Below, piece after piece: positions 8,257 to 16,023 of a stretch of DNA of 64,000 nucleotides. Under the pieces are notes generated by a model. The model did no database searches and had not been told where the DNA came from. It worked only from the letters and a program-made list of their open reading frames with translations. Location of the stretch: assembly GCF_030316845.1 (NCBI RefSeq), contig NZ_JASZYS010000018.1, positions 1-64,000 on the forward strand. The letters run 5' to 3'. Made by a program: the position numbers and the translations under genes. Source of the DNA: Variovorax davisae. GTDB taxonomy: Bacteria; Pseudomonadota; Gammaproteobacteria; Burkholderiales; Burkholderiaceae_C. Within the stretch, counting starts at the first letter, position 1. The number at the start of each line of letters is the position of its first letter.

Positions 8257-8933
8257 GCGCTCAGTTCGAGCAGCGAATCGACGAAACCGTCGGCGTCCAC
8301 GCCGCGCACCGGCTCGCCGTGGTTGTAGCCATAGCTGACCAGCACCACCGGGCAGCCGGCGGCGCGCGCGGCCCGGGCGTCGTTGCTGGAGTCACCCACC
8401 ATCAGCGTGCGCGCCGGCAGCGTGCCGAGCGCTTCGCAGGTCTTGAGCAAGGGCAGCGGATCGGGCTTCTTGCGCTCGAAGGCATCGCCGCCGAAGACCT
8501 GCTCGAAACAGCGGTCGAGGCCCTTGGCGGCCAAGAGCGGCAGCGCGAAGGCGGTCGGCTTGTTGGTCAGGCAGGCCAGGCGCAGGCCGCGCGCCCGCAA
8601 TGCCGTGAGCCCGTCGACCACGCCGTCGTAGACCCGGGAATGCGCACCGTTGATCGCGAGGTAGTGGTGCTGATAGCGGTCCCAGGCGCGCTCGTAGAGC
8701 GCCGCGTCGGCGCCGACATGGCGCAGCACCGACGCGATCAGGTGTTCGGAGCCCTTGCCGACCATGGTCTCGACGGCCGGCGCATCGACCGCCGGCAGCG
8801 ACAGGTCGCACAGCATGAGGTTCAGGGCGGCGACGAAATCGCCGAGGGTGTCGACCAGGGTGCCGTCGAGGTCGACGATCGCGGCGTCGAAGCGGGAAAG
8901 ATCGATGGATGGCGGTTTCACGCGCCGGATCAT
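8217..8933 (-). CDS. gph: Phosphoglycolate phosphatase, HAD family
   Basis: Dephosphorylates 2-phosphoglycolate, a product of oxidative DNA-damage repair and oxygenase reactions. The 238-residue HAD hydrolase has motif I DLDGTLVDT, a helical cap, motif II LTNKPT, Lys in ERKKPDP and motif IV VGDSSNDARAA. In many proteobacteria gph lies between rpe and trpE; here it keeps the strand but rpe is about 47.6 kb away. ATG 8933 was chosen over an upstream TTG; a GTG further in (VKPPS) is possible. Confidence 0.93.
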   Translation of the reverse strand: MIRRVKPPSIDLSRFDAAIVDLDGTLVDTLGDFVAALNLMLCDLSLPAVDAPAVETMVGKGSEHLIASVLRHVGADAALYERAWDRYQHHYLAINGAHSRVYDGVVDGLTALRARGLRLACLTNKPTAFALPLLAAKGLDRCFEQVFGGDAFERKKPDPLPLLKTCEALGTLPARTLMVGDSSNDARAARAAGCPVVLVSYGYNHGEPVRGVDADGFVDSLLELSAQDDLPSSASLSL

Positions 8934-8972
8934 AGAGGTCCGGCTGCCGCAGCGATGCGGCAAGGCCCCGCT

Positions 8973-9659
8973 TCAGGCCTCGGTCACGGTCTGGGCCGCG
9001 ACCACCGCCTCGGTGCGGTTGCGCACGTTGAGCGCACGGAAGATCGCCGCCAGGTGGATCTTGACCGTGCCCTCGCTGATGCCGAGGGCGCGTCCGATCA
9101 GCTTGTTGGGCTTGCCCTGCGACAGCAGCTGCAGCACCTCGACCTGGCGTTCGGTCAGCACGTTGCGCAGGTGTTCGAGCGTCTGGGCCGCGGCGGCATT
9201 CGATCCGCGCTGCGCCGCGTCGGCGCCGGCGCCGATGCCCGGGATGCCGGCGACCACGCCGGGCGGCAGCGACGACAGCATCATCGGCGGCACGTAGACG
9301 CCGCCGGCCAGCACCAGCCGCACCGCCGACAGCATGACCTCCGGCGAATAGGCCTTGGGAATGAAGCCGAGCACGCCGCGCTCGAGCACGCTGCGCATCA
9401 CGGCCGGGTCTTCGTAGCCCGAGAGCACGATGACCGGCACGGCCGGCAGGCGGCGGCGGATCTCGTCGATGTGGGCCTGGCCCTCGGCACCGGGCATGTT
9501 GAGGTCGATCACGGCCAGGTCGAGGTCGTCGCTGGCACTGGCGAGCAACTCGTCGACGCTCATGGCCAGGACGAAGTCGATGCCGGCCTCGAGCTCCGAC
9601 AGCTTGGCCTTGACCGCCTCGATGACGAGCCGGTGGTCGTCGGCGATCAGGATTTTCAT
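8973..9659 (-). CDS. NarL/LuxR-type response regulator
   Basis: A 228-residue regulator: receiver domain from MKILIADDHRLV with phosphoacceptor in LAVIDLNMPG, Ser in VIVLSGYEDP and Lys in FIPKAYSPE, an Ala/Gly-rich linker, then a C-terminal LuxR helix-turn-helix (LTERQVEVLQLLSQGKPNKLIGRALGISE in part). It probably activates transcription after phosphorylation. No sensor kinase is adjacent; the nearest hybrid kinases are at 16-21 kb. ATG 9659 follows a GGGGAAAG ribosome site. It precedes gph by 39 bases on the same strand. Confidence 0.92.
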   Translation of the reverse strand: MKILIADDHRLVIEAVKAKLSELEAGIDFVLAMSVDELLASASDDLDLAVIDLNMPGAEGQAHIDEIRRRLPAVPVIVLSGYEDPAVMRSVLERGVLGFIPKAYSPEVMLSAVRLVLAGGVYVPPMMLSSLPPGVVAGIPGIGAGADAAQRGSNAAAAQTLEHLRNVLTERQVEVLQLLSQGKPNKLIGRALGISEGTVKIHLAAIFRALNVRNRTEAVVAAQTVTEA

Positions 9660-9911
9660 GGCTTTCCCCAGCGTCATGGATGAATACGGGCAGGCCGACG
9701 ATAACGGTGAACGGGACGCGCATCAAGGCGGATTTCGCTGCCCGAACGACATAGCTCCCAAGCGATATGGCGCCGGCGGCCGACGATGAAAGAATGTTTC
9801 GCATCCAAGAACGACCGGGGACAAGGGCATGTGCCAACGAGGCAGGCGCAACCGCAAGGCTCCGATCGGCCGCCGCGCCCCGGCGTGAACAGGCCTGGCC
9901 GCGAGGGCTGA

Positions 9912-11243
9912 ATGGCGCGCCTGCTCGACTGCTTCTCCGGCTTCGTCTCGTTCGGGCTCGGCCTCGATGCATCGATCGCGGCGGGCCGTGCCGAGCCCGG
10001 CTGCGAGCGCGCCCGGCAGCAGGCGCTCGACCTGCTGGAAGAGGCCGGGGGAGCGGCCCTGGCGCTCGGCCGACCCGCCGCGGCGGTCGAATCGGCGCGC
10101 TTCGCGATGGTCGCCTGGATCGACGAGATCCTCGCGCGCCACCCCGGCTGCAAGAACGCGGGCGGATCGCCGCTGCAGCTGCAGCTGTTCAATTCCAGCA
10201 ATGCCGCCAGCGAGTTCTTCCATCACCTGTCGACGCTCGCGGCCGGCGACGAGGAGGTGCACGAGGTCTACTGCCGCGTCCTGGCGCTCGGCTTCAAGGG
10301 CCAGTACTACTTCGAGCATGACGACCGCGGCGAGCTCGGCAAGCTCCGGGCGCTGCACGCCGAGCAGCTCGCGCTGCGGCCGGCGCCGAGCGACGACGCG
10401 GCCCGGGACACCCTCGCGCCGCCGCCCGACGGCCTGCCCGAGCCGGCCGGCCCGCGCGATCCGCAGGGGCGCCGGCGCGCGCAGCTGCTGCGTGCCGGCG
10501 CGGCGCTGGCGCTGCTGGTCGCGCAGGGCTACGCGCTCTGGTTCATGTTCGCGGGACCGCGCGAAGCGCCGCCGACGCTGGCCCAGCGCGTCGACCAGCA
10601 ACTCCAGACCTATGCCTGCGCGGACCTGTCCGCCACGGTCGCGCCCGATGGCCAGGCGCGGGTGCAGGGCTTCGTCTCGCACGCCGAGGAGATGGCGCAG
10701 GTGCAGCACGACGTGCGCGCGCTGCCGGGGGTCAGCGCCGCGGCGTTCGACCTCCAGCTGCGGATCTGGCCGCACTGCGAGGTGCTGGCCTTGCTCAAGC
10801 CCTACCAGGCGCGCAACCGCGAGCTGGCCCTCGGGCTGGCGATCGCCACGCCGACGGCGCCGACGGGCCGCCTGCGGGAGGGCGACCGGGTCCTGATCGA
10901 GGTCACGAACGCGCAGCGCGACGGCTACCTGTGGGTCGACTACTACACGGCCGACGGCGCCGTGCTGCACCTCAACGCGGGGCCGGTGCAGCTGCGCCTG
11001 GCCGCCGGCGAGATCATCGAGCTCGGACGCGACCTGCCGTCGAGCTGGCTGGCGGCGCCGCCCTTCGGCACGGTGCTGGTGACCGCGCTGTCCTCGCCCA
11101 TGCCCTTCGCCCAGGCGTCGGAGCGGCCGCCCTTCGAGCTGGCCTCGGCCTACCTGCAGCGGCTGCGCGAATCGCTGGCGGTCGGCGAGTTCGGCGCCCG
11201 CGCGGTGGCCGAGGTGGTGTTTCTCGAAACGGTGCCGCGCTGA
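9912..11243 (+). CDS. Orphan DotU/TssL-like protein with C-terminal BON-like and DUF4384-like regions
   Basis: A 443-residue protein. Residues about 1-155 match the DotU family of type IV/VI secretion inner-membrane proteins (RFAMVAWIDEILARHPG, QLFNSSNAASEFFHHLSTL, LALGFKGQYYF). A single transmembrane segment follows near residues 192-212 (LLRAGAALALLVAQGYALWF). The periplasmic part begins with a BON-like stretch (LSATVAPDGQARVQGFVSHAEE) and ends with a DUF4384-like beta domain (GDRVLIEVTNAQRDGYLWVDYY). No other T6SS gene is in the window. The role could be envelope anchoring or regulation; secretion is not supported. Confidence 0.75.
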   Translation: MARLLDCFSGFVSFGLGLDASIAAGRAEPGCERARQQALDLLEEAGGAALALGRPAAAVESARFAMVAWIDEILARHPGCKNAGGSPLQLQLFNSSNAASEFFHHLSTLAAGDEEVHEVYCRVLALGFKGQYYFEHDDRGELGKLRALHAEQLALRPAPSDDAARDTLAPPPDGLPEPAGPRDPQGRRRAQLLRAGAALALLVAQGYALWFMFAGPREAPPTLAQRVDQQLQTYACADLSATVAPDGQARVQGFVSHAEEMAQVQHDVRALPGVSAAAFDLQLRIWPHCEVLALLKPYQARNRELALGLAIATPTAPTGRLREGDRVLIEVTNAQRDGYLWVDYYTADGAVLHLNAGPVQLRLAAGEIIELGRDLPSSWLAAPPFGTVLVTALSSPMPFAQASERPPFELASAYLQRLRESLAVGEFGARAVAEVVFLETVPR

Positions 11244-11249
11244 GCCCGC

Positions 11250-13310
11250 TCAGTCGTCGTCGCGCACCCGGTGCTGCGCGGTCAGGGTCTGCTGGGTGCC
11301 CGGCGGCACCGCCTCGTAGTGCGACAGCACGATGGTGTAGCGGCCCTGGCCGCTGGTCATGGCGTTGAGCCGCGACTGGTAGCTGGCCAGCTCCGACATC
11401 GGCACCTGGCCCCGGACCACCACCGTGCCGGCGCCGCCGTTCGCGGTGCCCGTGACCAGGCCGCGGCGCGAGGACAGGTCGCCGGTGACGTCGCCGATCG
11501 CGTGGTCGGGCGCGGCGATCTCGATCTGCACGATCGGCTCGAGCACGATCGGCCGCGCCGCCCGGATCGCGGCCATGAAGGCCTTGCGGCCGGCGGTGGC
11601 GAAGGCGATGTCCTTGCTGTCGACGCTGTGGTGCTTGCCGTCGTGCACCACCACCCGCACGTCGACCACCGGGTAGCCGGCGATCGCGCCCGACACCAGC
11701 ACCTCGCGCACGCCCTTCTCGACCGCCGGGATGAACTGGCCCGGGATCGCCCCGCCCTTGACCTCGTCGGCGAACTCGAAGCCGGCGCCGCGCGCCAGCG
11801 GCTCGATGCGCAGGAAGACCTCGCCGAACTGGCCGGCGCCGCCGGTCTGCTTCTTGTGGCGATGGTGGCCCTCGGCCGGCGCGGAAACGGTCTCGCGGTA
11901 GGCGATGCGCGGCGGCCGGGTCTCGACCTCGAAGCGGTAGACCTCGCGCAGCCGCTCGAGCATCACCCGCAGGTGCAGCTCGCCGAGGCCGTAGATGATG
12001 GTCTCGTTGGTGGCCACCACGTGCTCGACCCGCAGGCAGGGGTCCTCGGCGACCAGCTTGCCGAGGATCTCCCAGGCCCGCTGCTCGTCGCCGTGGCGCT
12101 TGGGCTCGACCGCCAGGCCGTGCACCGGCACCGGGAAGCCCAGCGGCGCCAGGTGCACGTGGTCGTCCTCGGCGGCGTCGTGCAGCACGGCGTCGAAGTG
12201 GATCTCCTCGACCTTGGCCACCGCCACGATGTCGCCCGGCAACGCCCGCGCCACCTCGACGTGGTCCTTGCCCTGGAGCATGAACAGGTGGCCGACCTTG
12301 AAGGGCTTGCGGCCGTCGCCGATGTAGAGCTGGCTGTCGCGCGTGACCGTGCCCTGGTGGACGCGGAAGATCCCGAGCTTGCCCACGTAGGGATCGACCG
12401 TGACCTTGAAGACATGGGCCAGCACGTGCAGCGACGGGTCGGGCCGGGCCTGCATCGGCTCGGCCGCGGCGCCCTCGCCGAGCAGGAACTCCGGCGGATT
12501 GGCCTCGGTCGGATCGGGCAGCAGCTTGACGACGACGTCGAGCAGTTCCGCCAGGCCGGCGCCGTTGCGCGCCGAGACGAAGCAGACCGGGATCAGGTGG
12601 CCTTCGCGCAGCGCCTGCTCGAGCGGCGCGTGCAGTTCGGCGGCATCGACGTCGCCCTCGGACAGATAGCGGTCGACGAAGGCCGCATCGACCTCGACCA
12701 CCTGCTCGACCAGCGCCCGGTGCGCCTCCTCGACGCTGCCGATGTCGGACTGGCCCTCGCGGTTGAAGAAGCAGTCGACCACCTGCGTGCCGCCGGCGGC
12801 CGGCAGGTTCAGCGGCAGGCATTCGCGGCCGAAGGCGGCCTGGATCTGCGCCAGCAGGCCGCCGAGGTCGACGCCCTGGGTGTCGATCTTGTTGACGATC
12901 ACCATCCGCGCCAGGTGCCGCTCGGCGGCGTAGGCCATCATGCGCAGCGTCATCGGCTCGATCCCGGTGGCGGCGTTGACGACCACCGCCGCGGTCTCCA
13001 CGGCTTCCAGGGCCGGCAGGCTCTGGCCGAGAAAGTCGGCGCCGCCGGGCGTGTCGATGAAGTGGACCCGGGTGCCGGCGTGCGTCAGATGCATGACCGA
13101 GGCATTGAGCGAATGCTGCATGCGGCGCTCGAGGGGATCGTGGTCGCTCACGGTGCTGCCGCGCTCGACGCTGCCGCGCGCGCCGATGGCACCCGCCTTG
13201 TGCAGCAGGGCCTCGGCGAGCGAGGTCTTGCCGGCGGCGGAGGCGCCGACGAGCGCCAGGGTTCGTACCGCTTCCATTTCGGCCGTCTGGCCGTTCGTTC
13301 GGCTTGGCAT
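11250..13310 (-). CDS. Elongation factor G-like GTPase (EF-G paralogue)
   Basis: A 686-residue protein with all EF-G domains: G domain with P-loop GASAAGKT (residues 22-29), NKID motif, domain II, and domains III-V ending with ELASYQSRLNAMTSGQGRYT. The G3 motif reads DTPGG (86-90), so the histidine that activates water in canonical EF-G/EF-Tu (DTPGH) is Gly90. The P-loop is also atypical. Such paralogues are usually separate from the str-operon fusA; their role in translation or ribosome recycling is unsettled. ATG 13310 has a good ribosome site (GAGGAGA). It converges on the DotU-like gene, with stops six bases apart. Confidence 0.88.
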   Translation of the reverse strand: MPSRTNGQTAEMEAVRTLALVGASAAGKTSLAEALLHKAGAIGARGSVERGSTVSDHDPLERRMQHSLNASVMHLTHAGTRVHFIDTPGGADFLGQSLPALEAVETAAVVVNAATGIEPMTLRMMAYAAERHLARMVIVNKIDTQGVDLGGLLAQIQAAFGRECLPLNLPAAGGTQVVDCFFNREGQSDIGSVEEAHRALVEQVVEVDAAFVDRYLSEGDVDAAELHAPLEQALREGHLIPVCFVSARNGAGLAELLDVVVKLLPDPTEANPPEFLLGEGAAAEPMQARPDPSLHVLAHVFKVTVDPYVGKLGIFRVHQGTVTRDSQLYIGDGRKPFKVGHLFMLQGKDHVEVARALPGDIVAVAKVEEIHFDAVLHDAAEDDHVHLAPLGFPVPVHGLAVEPKRHGDEQRAWEILGKLVAEDPCLRVEHVVATNETIIYGLGELHLRVMLERLREVYRFEVETRPPRIAYRETVSAPAEGHHRHKKQTGGAGQFGEVFLRIEPLARGAGFEFADEVKGGAIPGQFIPAVEKGVREVLVSGAIAGYPVVDVRVVVHDGKHHSVDSKDIAFATAGRKAFMAAIRAARPIVLEPIVQIEIAAPDHAIGDVTGDLSSRRGLVTGTANGGAGTVVVRGQVPMSELASYQSRLNAMTSGQGRYTIVLSHYEAVPPGTQQTLTAQHRVRDDD

Positions 13311-13411
13311 GGGCTGTCTCCTCGGCGCCTGGGCGGCGGCCCAGCGTACGGGATCGGCCGCTCCGATGCAAGCCGGGCCCGCCAGCCGCCGCTTGCCGGA
13401 CAATGGCGGCC

Positions 13412-13804
13412 ATGGCACCGCCGATCGCCTCCACCTCCGGCCCCACGGGCTACCAGCGCCGCGAATTCATGGTCGTCAAGATCCCGGTCGTCGAGGATGT
13501 GGACGACCGCTGGCACCAGCGCGAGGAACGCATCGACCAGGCGCTGCGCGCCGACGGGCTCGGCTCGGTGCTCGGCTGGGGCGACTCGCTCGGCGAGCCG
13601 ACCCGGCGCGGCCGGCGCCGGGTCGCGTTCACCCGTGTCGACATCGACATCTCGGACATCGCCGCCGGACGGGCCCTGCTGCAGGCGGCGCTGCCGGCGA
13701 TCGGCGTGCCGCCGGGCACCGAGATCCACTACGCGATCGCCCGCGTCCGCTTCGCCGACATCTACGCGCCGCCCGAATGGCTGCTGGAGCGGCCGCAAGA
13801 CTAG
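13412..13804 (+). CDS. Conserved hypothetical protein, about 130 residues
   Basis: I do not recognise the family. The protein is mixed alpha/beta with VVKIPVVEDVDDRWHQREERIDQAL, GDSLGEP, then VAFTRVDIDISDIAAGR and IHYAIARVRFADIYAPPEWL, which looks like a small ferredoxin-like or ACT-like soluble domain. It is divergent from the EF-G paralogue and ends inside the last four bases of the convergent substrate-binding-protein gene. Starts at 13403 (ATG) and 13469 (ATG) are alternatives; none has a strong ribosome site. Confidence 0.6.
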   Translation: MAPPIASTSGPTGYQRREFMVVKIPVVEDVDDRWHQREERIDQALRADGLGSVLGWGDSLGEPTRRGRRRVAFTRVDIDISDIAAGRALLQAALPAIGVPPGTEIHYAIARVRFADIYAPPEWLLERPQD

Positions 13805-14802
13805 TTCTGCAGGGCCGCCACCTGCTCCGCGTAGGCCGTTTCGATGCGCTGCAGCCGGGCCTCGCGCGCGGCCTCGCTGACCCATTGCGCGTTCAGCGCG
13901 CTCTGCCGGGCGAGCTGGTATTGCAGCCGGGCCGCCGGCAGCAGCGCCTTGTTGTCGGCGGCGACATAGCCCAGCGAGGCCCGCAGCGACTTCAGCACCT
14001 CGCGCTGGGCCACGGCACGCGGCCCGCTGCCGCGCCCGTAGGCCACCAGGAAGGCGCGCAGCTTCTTCTGCAACTCCGGCGGCACGTCGCTGCGCACCAG
14101 GACCTGGGCTGGCGGCGTCGGCTCCGACTGCCAGATCACCTGCAGGCGCTCGGCCTCGGCCGGGAACTGGACGCGGAAGCGCTCGAAATCGGTGGTGTTG
14201 TTGGTCGCCACGTCGGCGTCGCCGTTGGCCACCGCCAGTGCCGTGGCCTGGTGGGTGCCGACGATCTCGCTCTGGAAGCGGGTCTCCATCGCGATCCGGT
14301 TCGGCAGGAACAGCTGGACCTGCGGCAGGATGAAGCCCGACACCGACCGGCTGTCGCCGCGCGCCAGGCGCCAGCGCTCCGGCCGGGCCAGCAGGTCGGC
14401 GAGCGGCCCGGGCGGCCCGTCCTTGCGCACCAGCAGCACGGCGCGGTGGTCGGGCGTGCCGCCATGCCGCTCGACCTGGGCCAGCACCACCATCCGGCGC
14501 TGGCTCACGGCATCGAGCGCGAGCTGGGCCGACAGCAGGCTAAGGTCGACCTGGCGCCGCCGGATGGCCTCGCCGAGCGCCTCGTAGGTGGTGGCCGAAT
14601 GCACCGTCACGGGCCGGCCCAAGGCGCGGCTCAGCTCGGCCAGCAGCGGGGTCCAGCTTTCGCGCGACTCGACCACGCCGCCGACCGGCAGCACGCCGAA
14701 GCGCAGCTCGGCCGGCGCGGCCTGCGCTCCGGCCGCGGCGTGCCAGCCGAGCGCGGCGGCCAGCGCCACGGGCGCGATCGCCAGCCAGGTTCGCCTCAGC
14801 AT
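13801..14802 (-). CDS. PhnD-type periplasmic substrate-binding protein (copy 2 of a tandem pair)
   Basis: A 333-residue exported protein: signal peptide MLRRTWLAIAPVALAAALG, then a two-lobed binding-protein fold of the phosphonate/phosphate PhnD class (LRFGVLPVGGVVESRESW, SGFILPQVQLF, GTHQATALAVANGDADVATNN). It is closely similar along its length to the gene just upstream on the same strand, four bases away, so the pair is a tandem duplication. No permease or ATPase gene is nearby; the neighbour is a hybrid kinase. A sensory rather than transport role is inferred. Confidence 0.85.
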   Translation of the reverse strand: MLRRTWLAIAPVALAAALGWHAAAGAQAAPAELRFGVLPVGGVVESRESWTPLLAELSRALGRPVTVHSATTYEALGEAIRRRQVDLSLLSAQLALDAVSQRRMVVLAQVERHGGTPDHRAVLLVRKDGPPGPLADLLARPERWRLARGDSRSVSGFILPQVQLFLPNRIAMETRFQSEIVGTHQATALAVANGDADVATNNTTDFERFRVQFPAEAERLQVIWQSEPTPPAQVLVRSDVPPELQKKLRAFLVAYGRGSGPRAVAQREVLKSLRASLGYVAADNKALLPAARLQYQLARQSALNAQWVSEAAREARLQRIETAYAEQVAALQN

Positions 14803-14806
14803 GCCC

Positions 14807-15892
14807 TCACGGCGCGCCCGCGCGCAAGACCGTCACCTGCTCGGCGTAGGTGGATTCGATGCGCTGCAGCCGCGCCTGGCGCGCCGCCTCGTTGACCCAT
14901 TGCGAGGTCATGGTGCTCTGCCGCGCCAGCTGGTAGGCCAGCTTGGCGGCCGGCAGCAGCGAGCTGTTGTCGGCCGCGACGAAGCCGGCCAGGTCGTGCA
15001 GCGACTTCAGCACCGCGCGCTCGCCGTCGCCGCGCGGACCCTTGCCCCGGGCGTACTCGACCAGGAAGAGCTGAACCTTCTTCTCGAACTCGGGCCCGTA
15101 GTCGCGCCGGATCACGATCTGCGCATGCGGAATCAGTTCCGACTCCCAGATCACCTGCAGCCGGTCGGCCTCGGCCGGGAACTGCTGCCGGAAGCGTTCG
15201 AAGTCGGCCGTGTTGTTGGTGGCGACGTCGGCCTCGCCGTTCGCCACCGCCAGCGCGGTCACCTGGTGGGTGCCCACCACTTCGCTGCGGAAGCGGGTCT
15301 CCATCGCGATGTGGTTGGGCAGGAAGAGCTGCAGCTGCGGCACGATGAAGCCCGACACCGACCGGCTCTCGCCGCGCGCCAGGCGCCAGCCCTCGGGTTC
15401 GGCCAGCAGGTCCTTGAGCGAGGTACGGGGGCCCGACTTGCGCGTCAGCAGCAGCGCGCGGTAGCCCGGCAGGCCGTCGTGGCGCGTCACCTGGGCCACC
15501 ACCTTCATGCGCCGCAGCGTCACGGCGTCGAGCGCCATCTTGCCGGACAGGAAGGCCATGTCGACCTGGTCGCGCTGGATCGCCTGCTCCAGGGCCTCGT
15601 ACGAGGTGACCGACAGCATGGTGACCGGCCGGCCGATGGCGCGCCGCAGGTCCGCCAGCAGCGGCTCCCAGTCATTGCGCGACTCGAAGGCCCCGCCCAG
15701 CGGCAGGATGCCGAAGCGCACGGCCGCGCCGGCCCCGCCGGCCGGCTGCGCCGCCGCCCCGAGCTGCCAGCCCAGCGCCAGCGCGAGCCCGGCGCGCAGC
15801 ATCCAGGCCCCCACGCGCGCCGCCCCGGCCCGGAACCGATCCGGCCGGAAAGCCGCGACAACAGGGGGAGCGCAGAGGGCGTGAACCTGCAT
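14807..15892 (-). CDS. PhnD-type periplasmic substrate-binding protein (copy 1 of a tandem pair)
   Basis: A 361-residue binding protein with the same core as its downstream copy (VRFGILPLGGAFESRNDW, SGFIVPQLQLF, GTHQVTALAVANGEADVATNN). From ATG 15892 the signal peptide would have a long basic N-region before MLRAGLALALGWQLGAAA; an internal ATG at 15802 would give a conventional signal peptide and is a real alternative. It is transcribed divergently from the hybrid kinase that starts near 16024, and the AT-richer gap between them probably holds both promoters. Ligand unknown. Confidence 0.85.
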   Translation of the reverse strand: MQVHALCAPPVVAAFRPDRFRAGAARVGAWMLRAGLALALGWQLGAAAQPAGGAGAAVRFGILPLGGAFESRNDWEPLLADLRRAIGRPVTMLSVTSYEALEQAIQRDQVDMAFLSGKMALDAVTLRRMKVVAQVTRHDGLPGYRALLLTRKSGPRTSLKDLLAEPEGWRLARGESRSVSGFIVPQLQLFLPNHIAMETRFRSEVVGTHQVTALAVANGEADVATNNTADFERFRQQFPAEADRLQVIWESELIPHAQIVIRRDYGPEFEKKVQLFLVEYARGKGPRGDGERAVLKSLHDLAGFVAADNSSLLPAAKLAYQLARQSTMTSQWVNEAARQARLQRIESTYAEQVTVLRAGAP

Positions 15893-16023
15893 CTTTCTGA
15901 AACGTACCGCCGGACGAGCCGAACGGGCTGGTCAAGCGAGTGCTGCCTACAACACAATTAGAAACCAACTTAAGCAGTAAACGTGTCATTTTCCTTGAAC
16001 CATGCGCAACCGGGTGCCGCCCA

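Noticed and set aside
8973..9659. The LuxR-type regulator as cognate partner of the gph or trp genes
   Set aside because: Only co-direction and a 39-base gap support it; no regulatory site or known link exists, so no pathway role is claimed.
9912..11243. Evidence of a type VI secretion system
   Set aside because: Only one DotU-like protein is present; no TssB, TssC, Hcp, VgrG, ClpV or IcmF/TssM gene is in the window.
11271..13880. An 869-codon open frame on the plus strand opposite the EF-G paralogue
   Set aside because: It has no recognisable domain, shows shadow-frame composition, and lies wholly over a well-conserved gene on the other strand.
13801..15892. A phosphonate ABC transporter operon
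   Set aside because: Binding proteins are present but no PhnC ATPase or PhnE permease gene occurs in the flanks.
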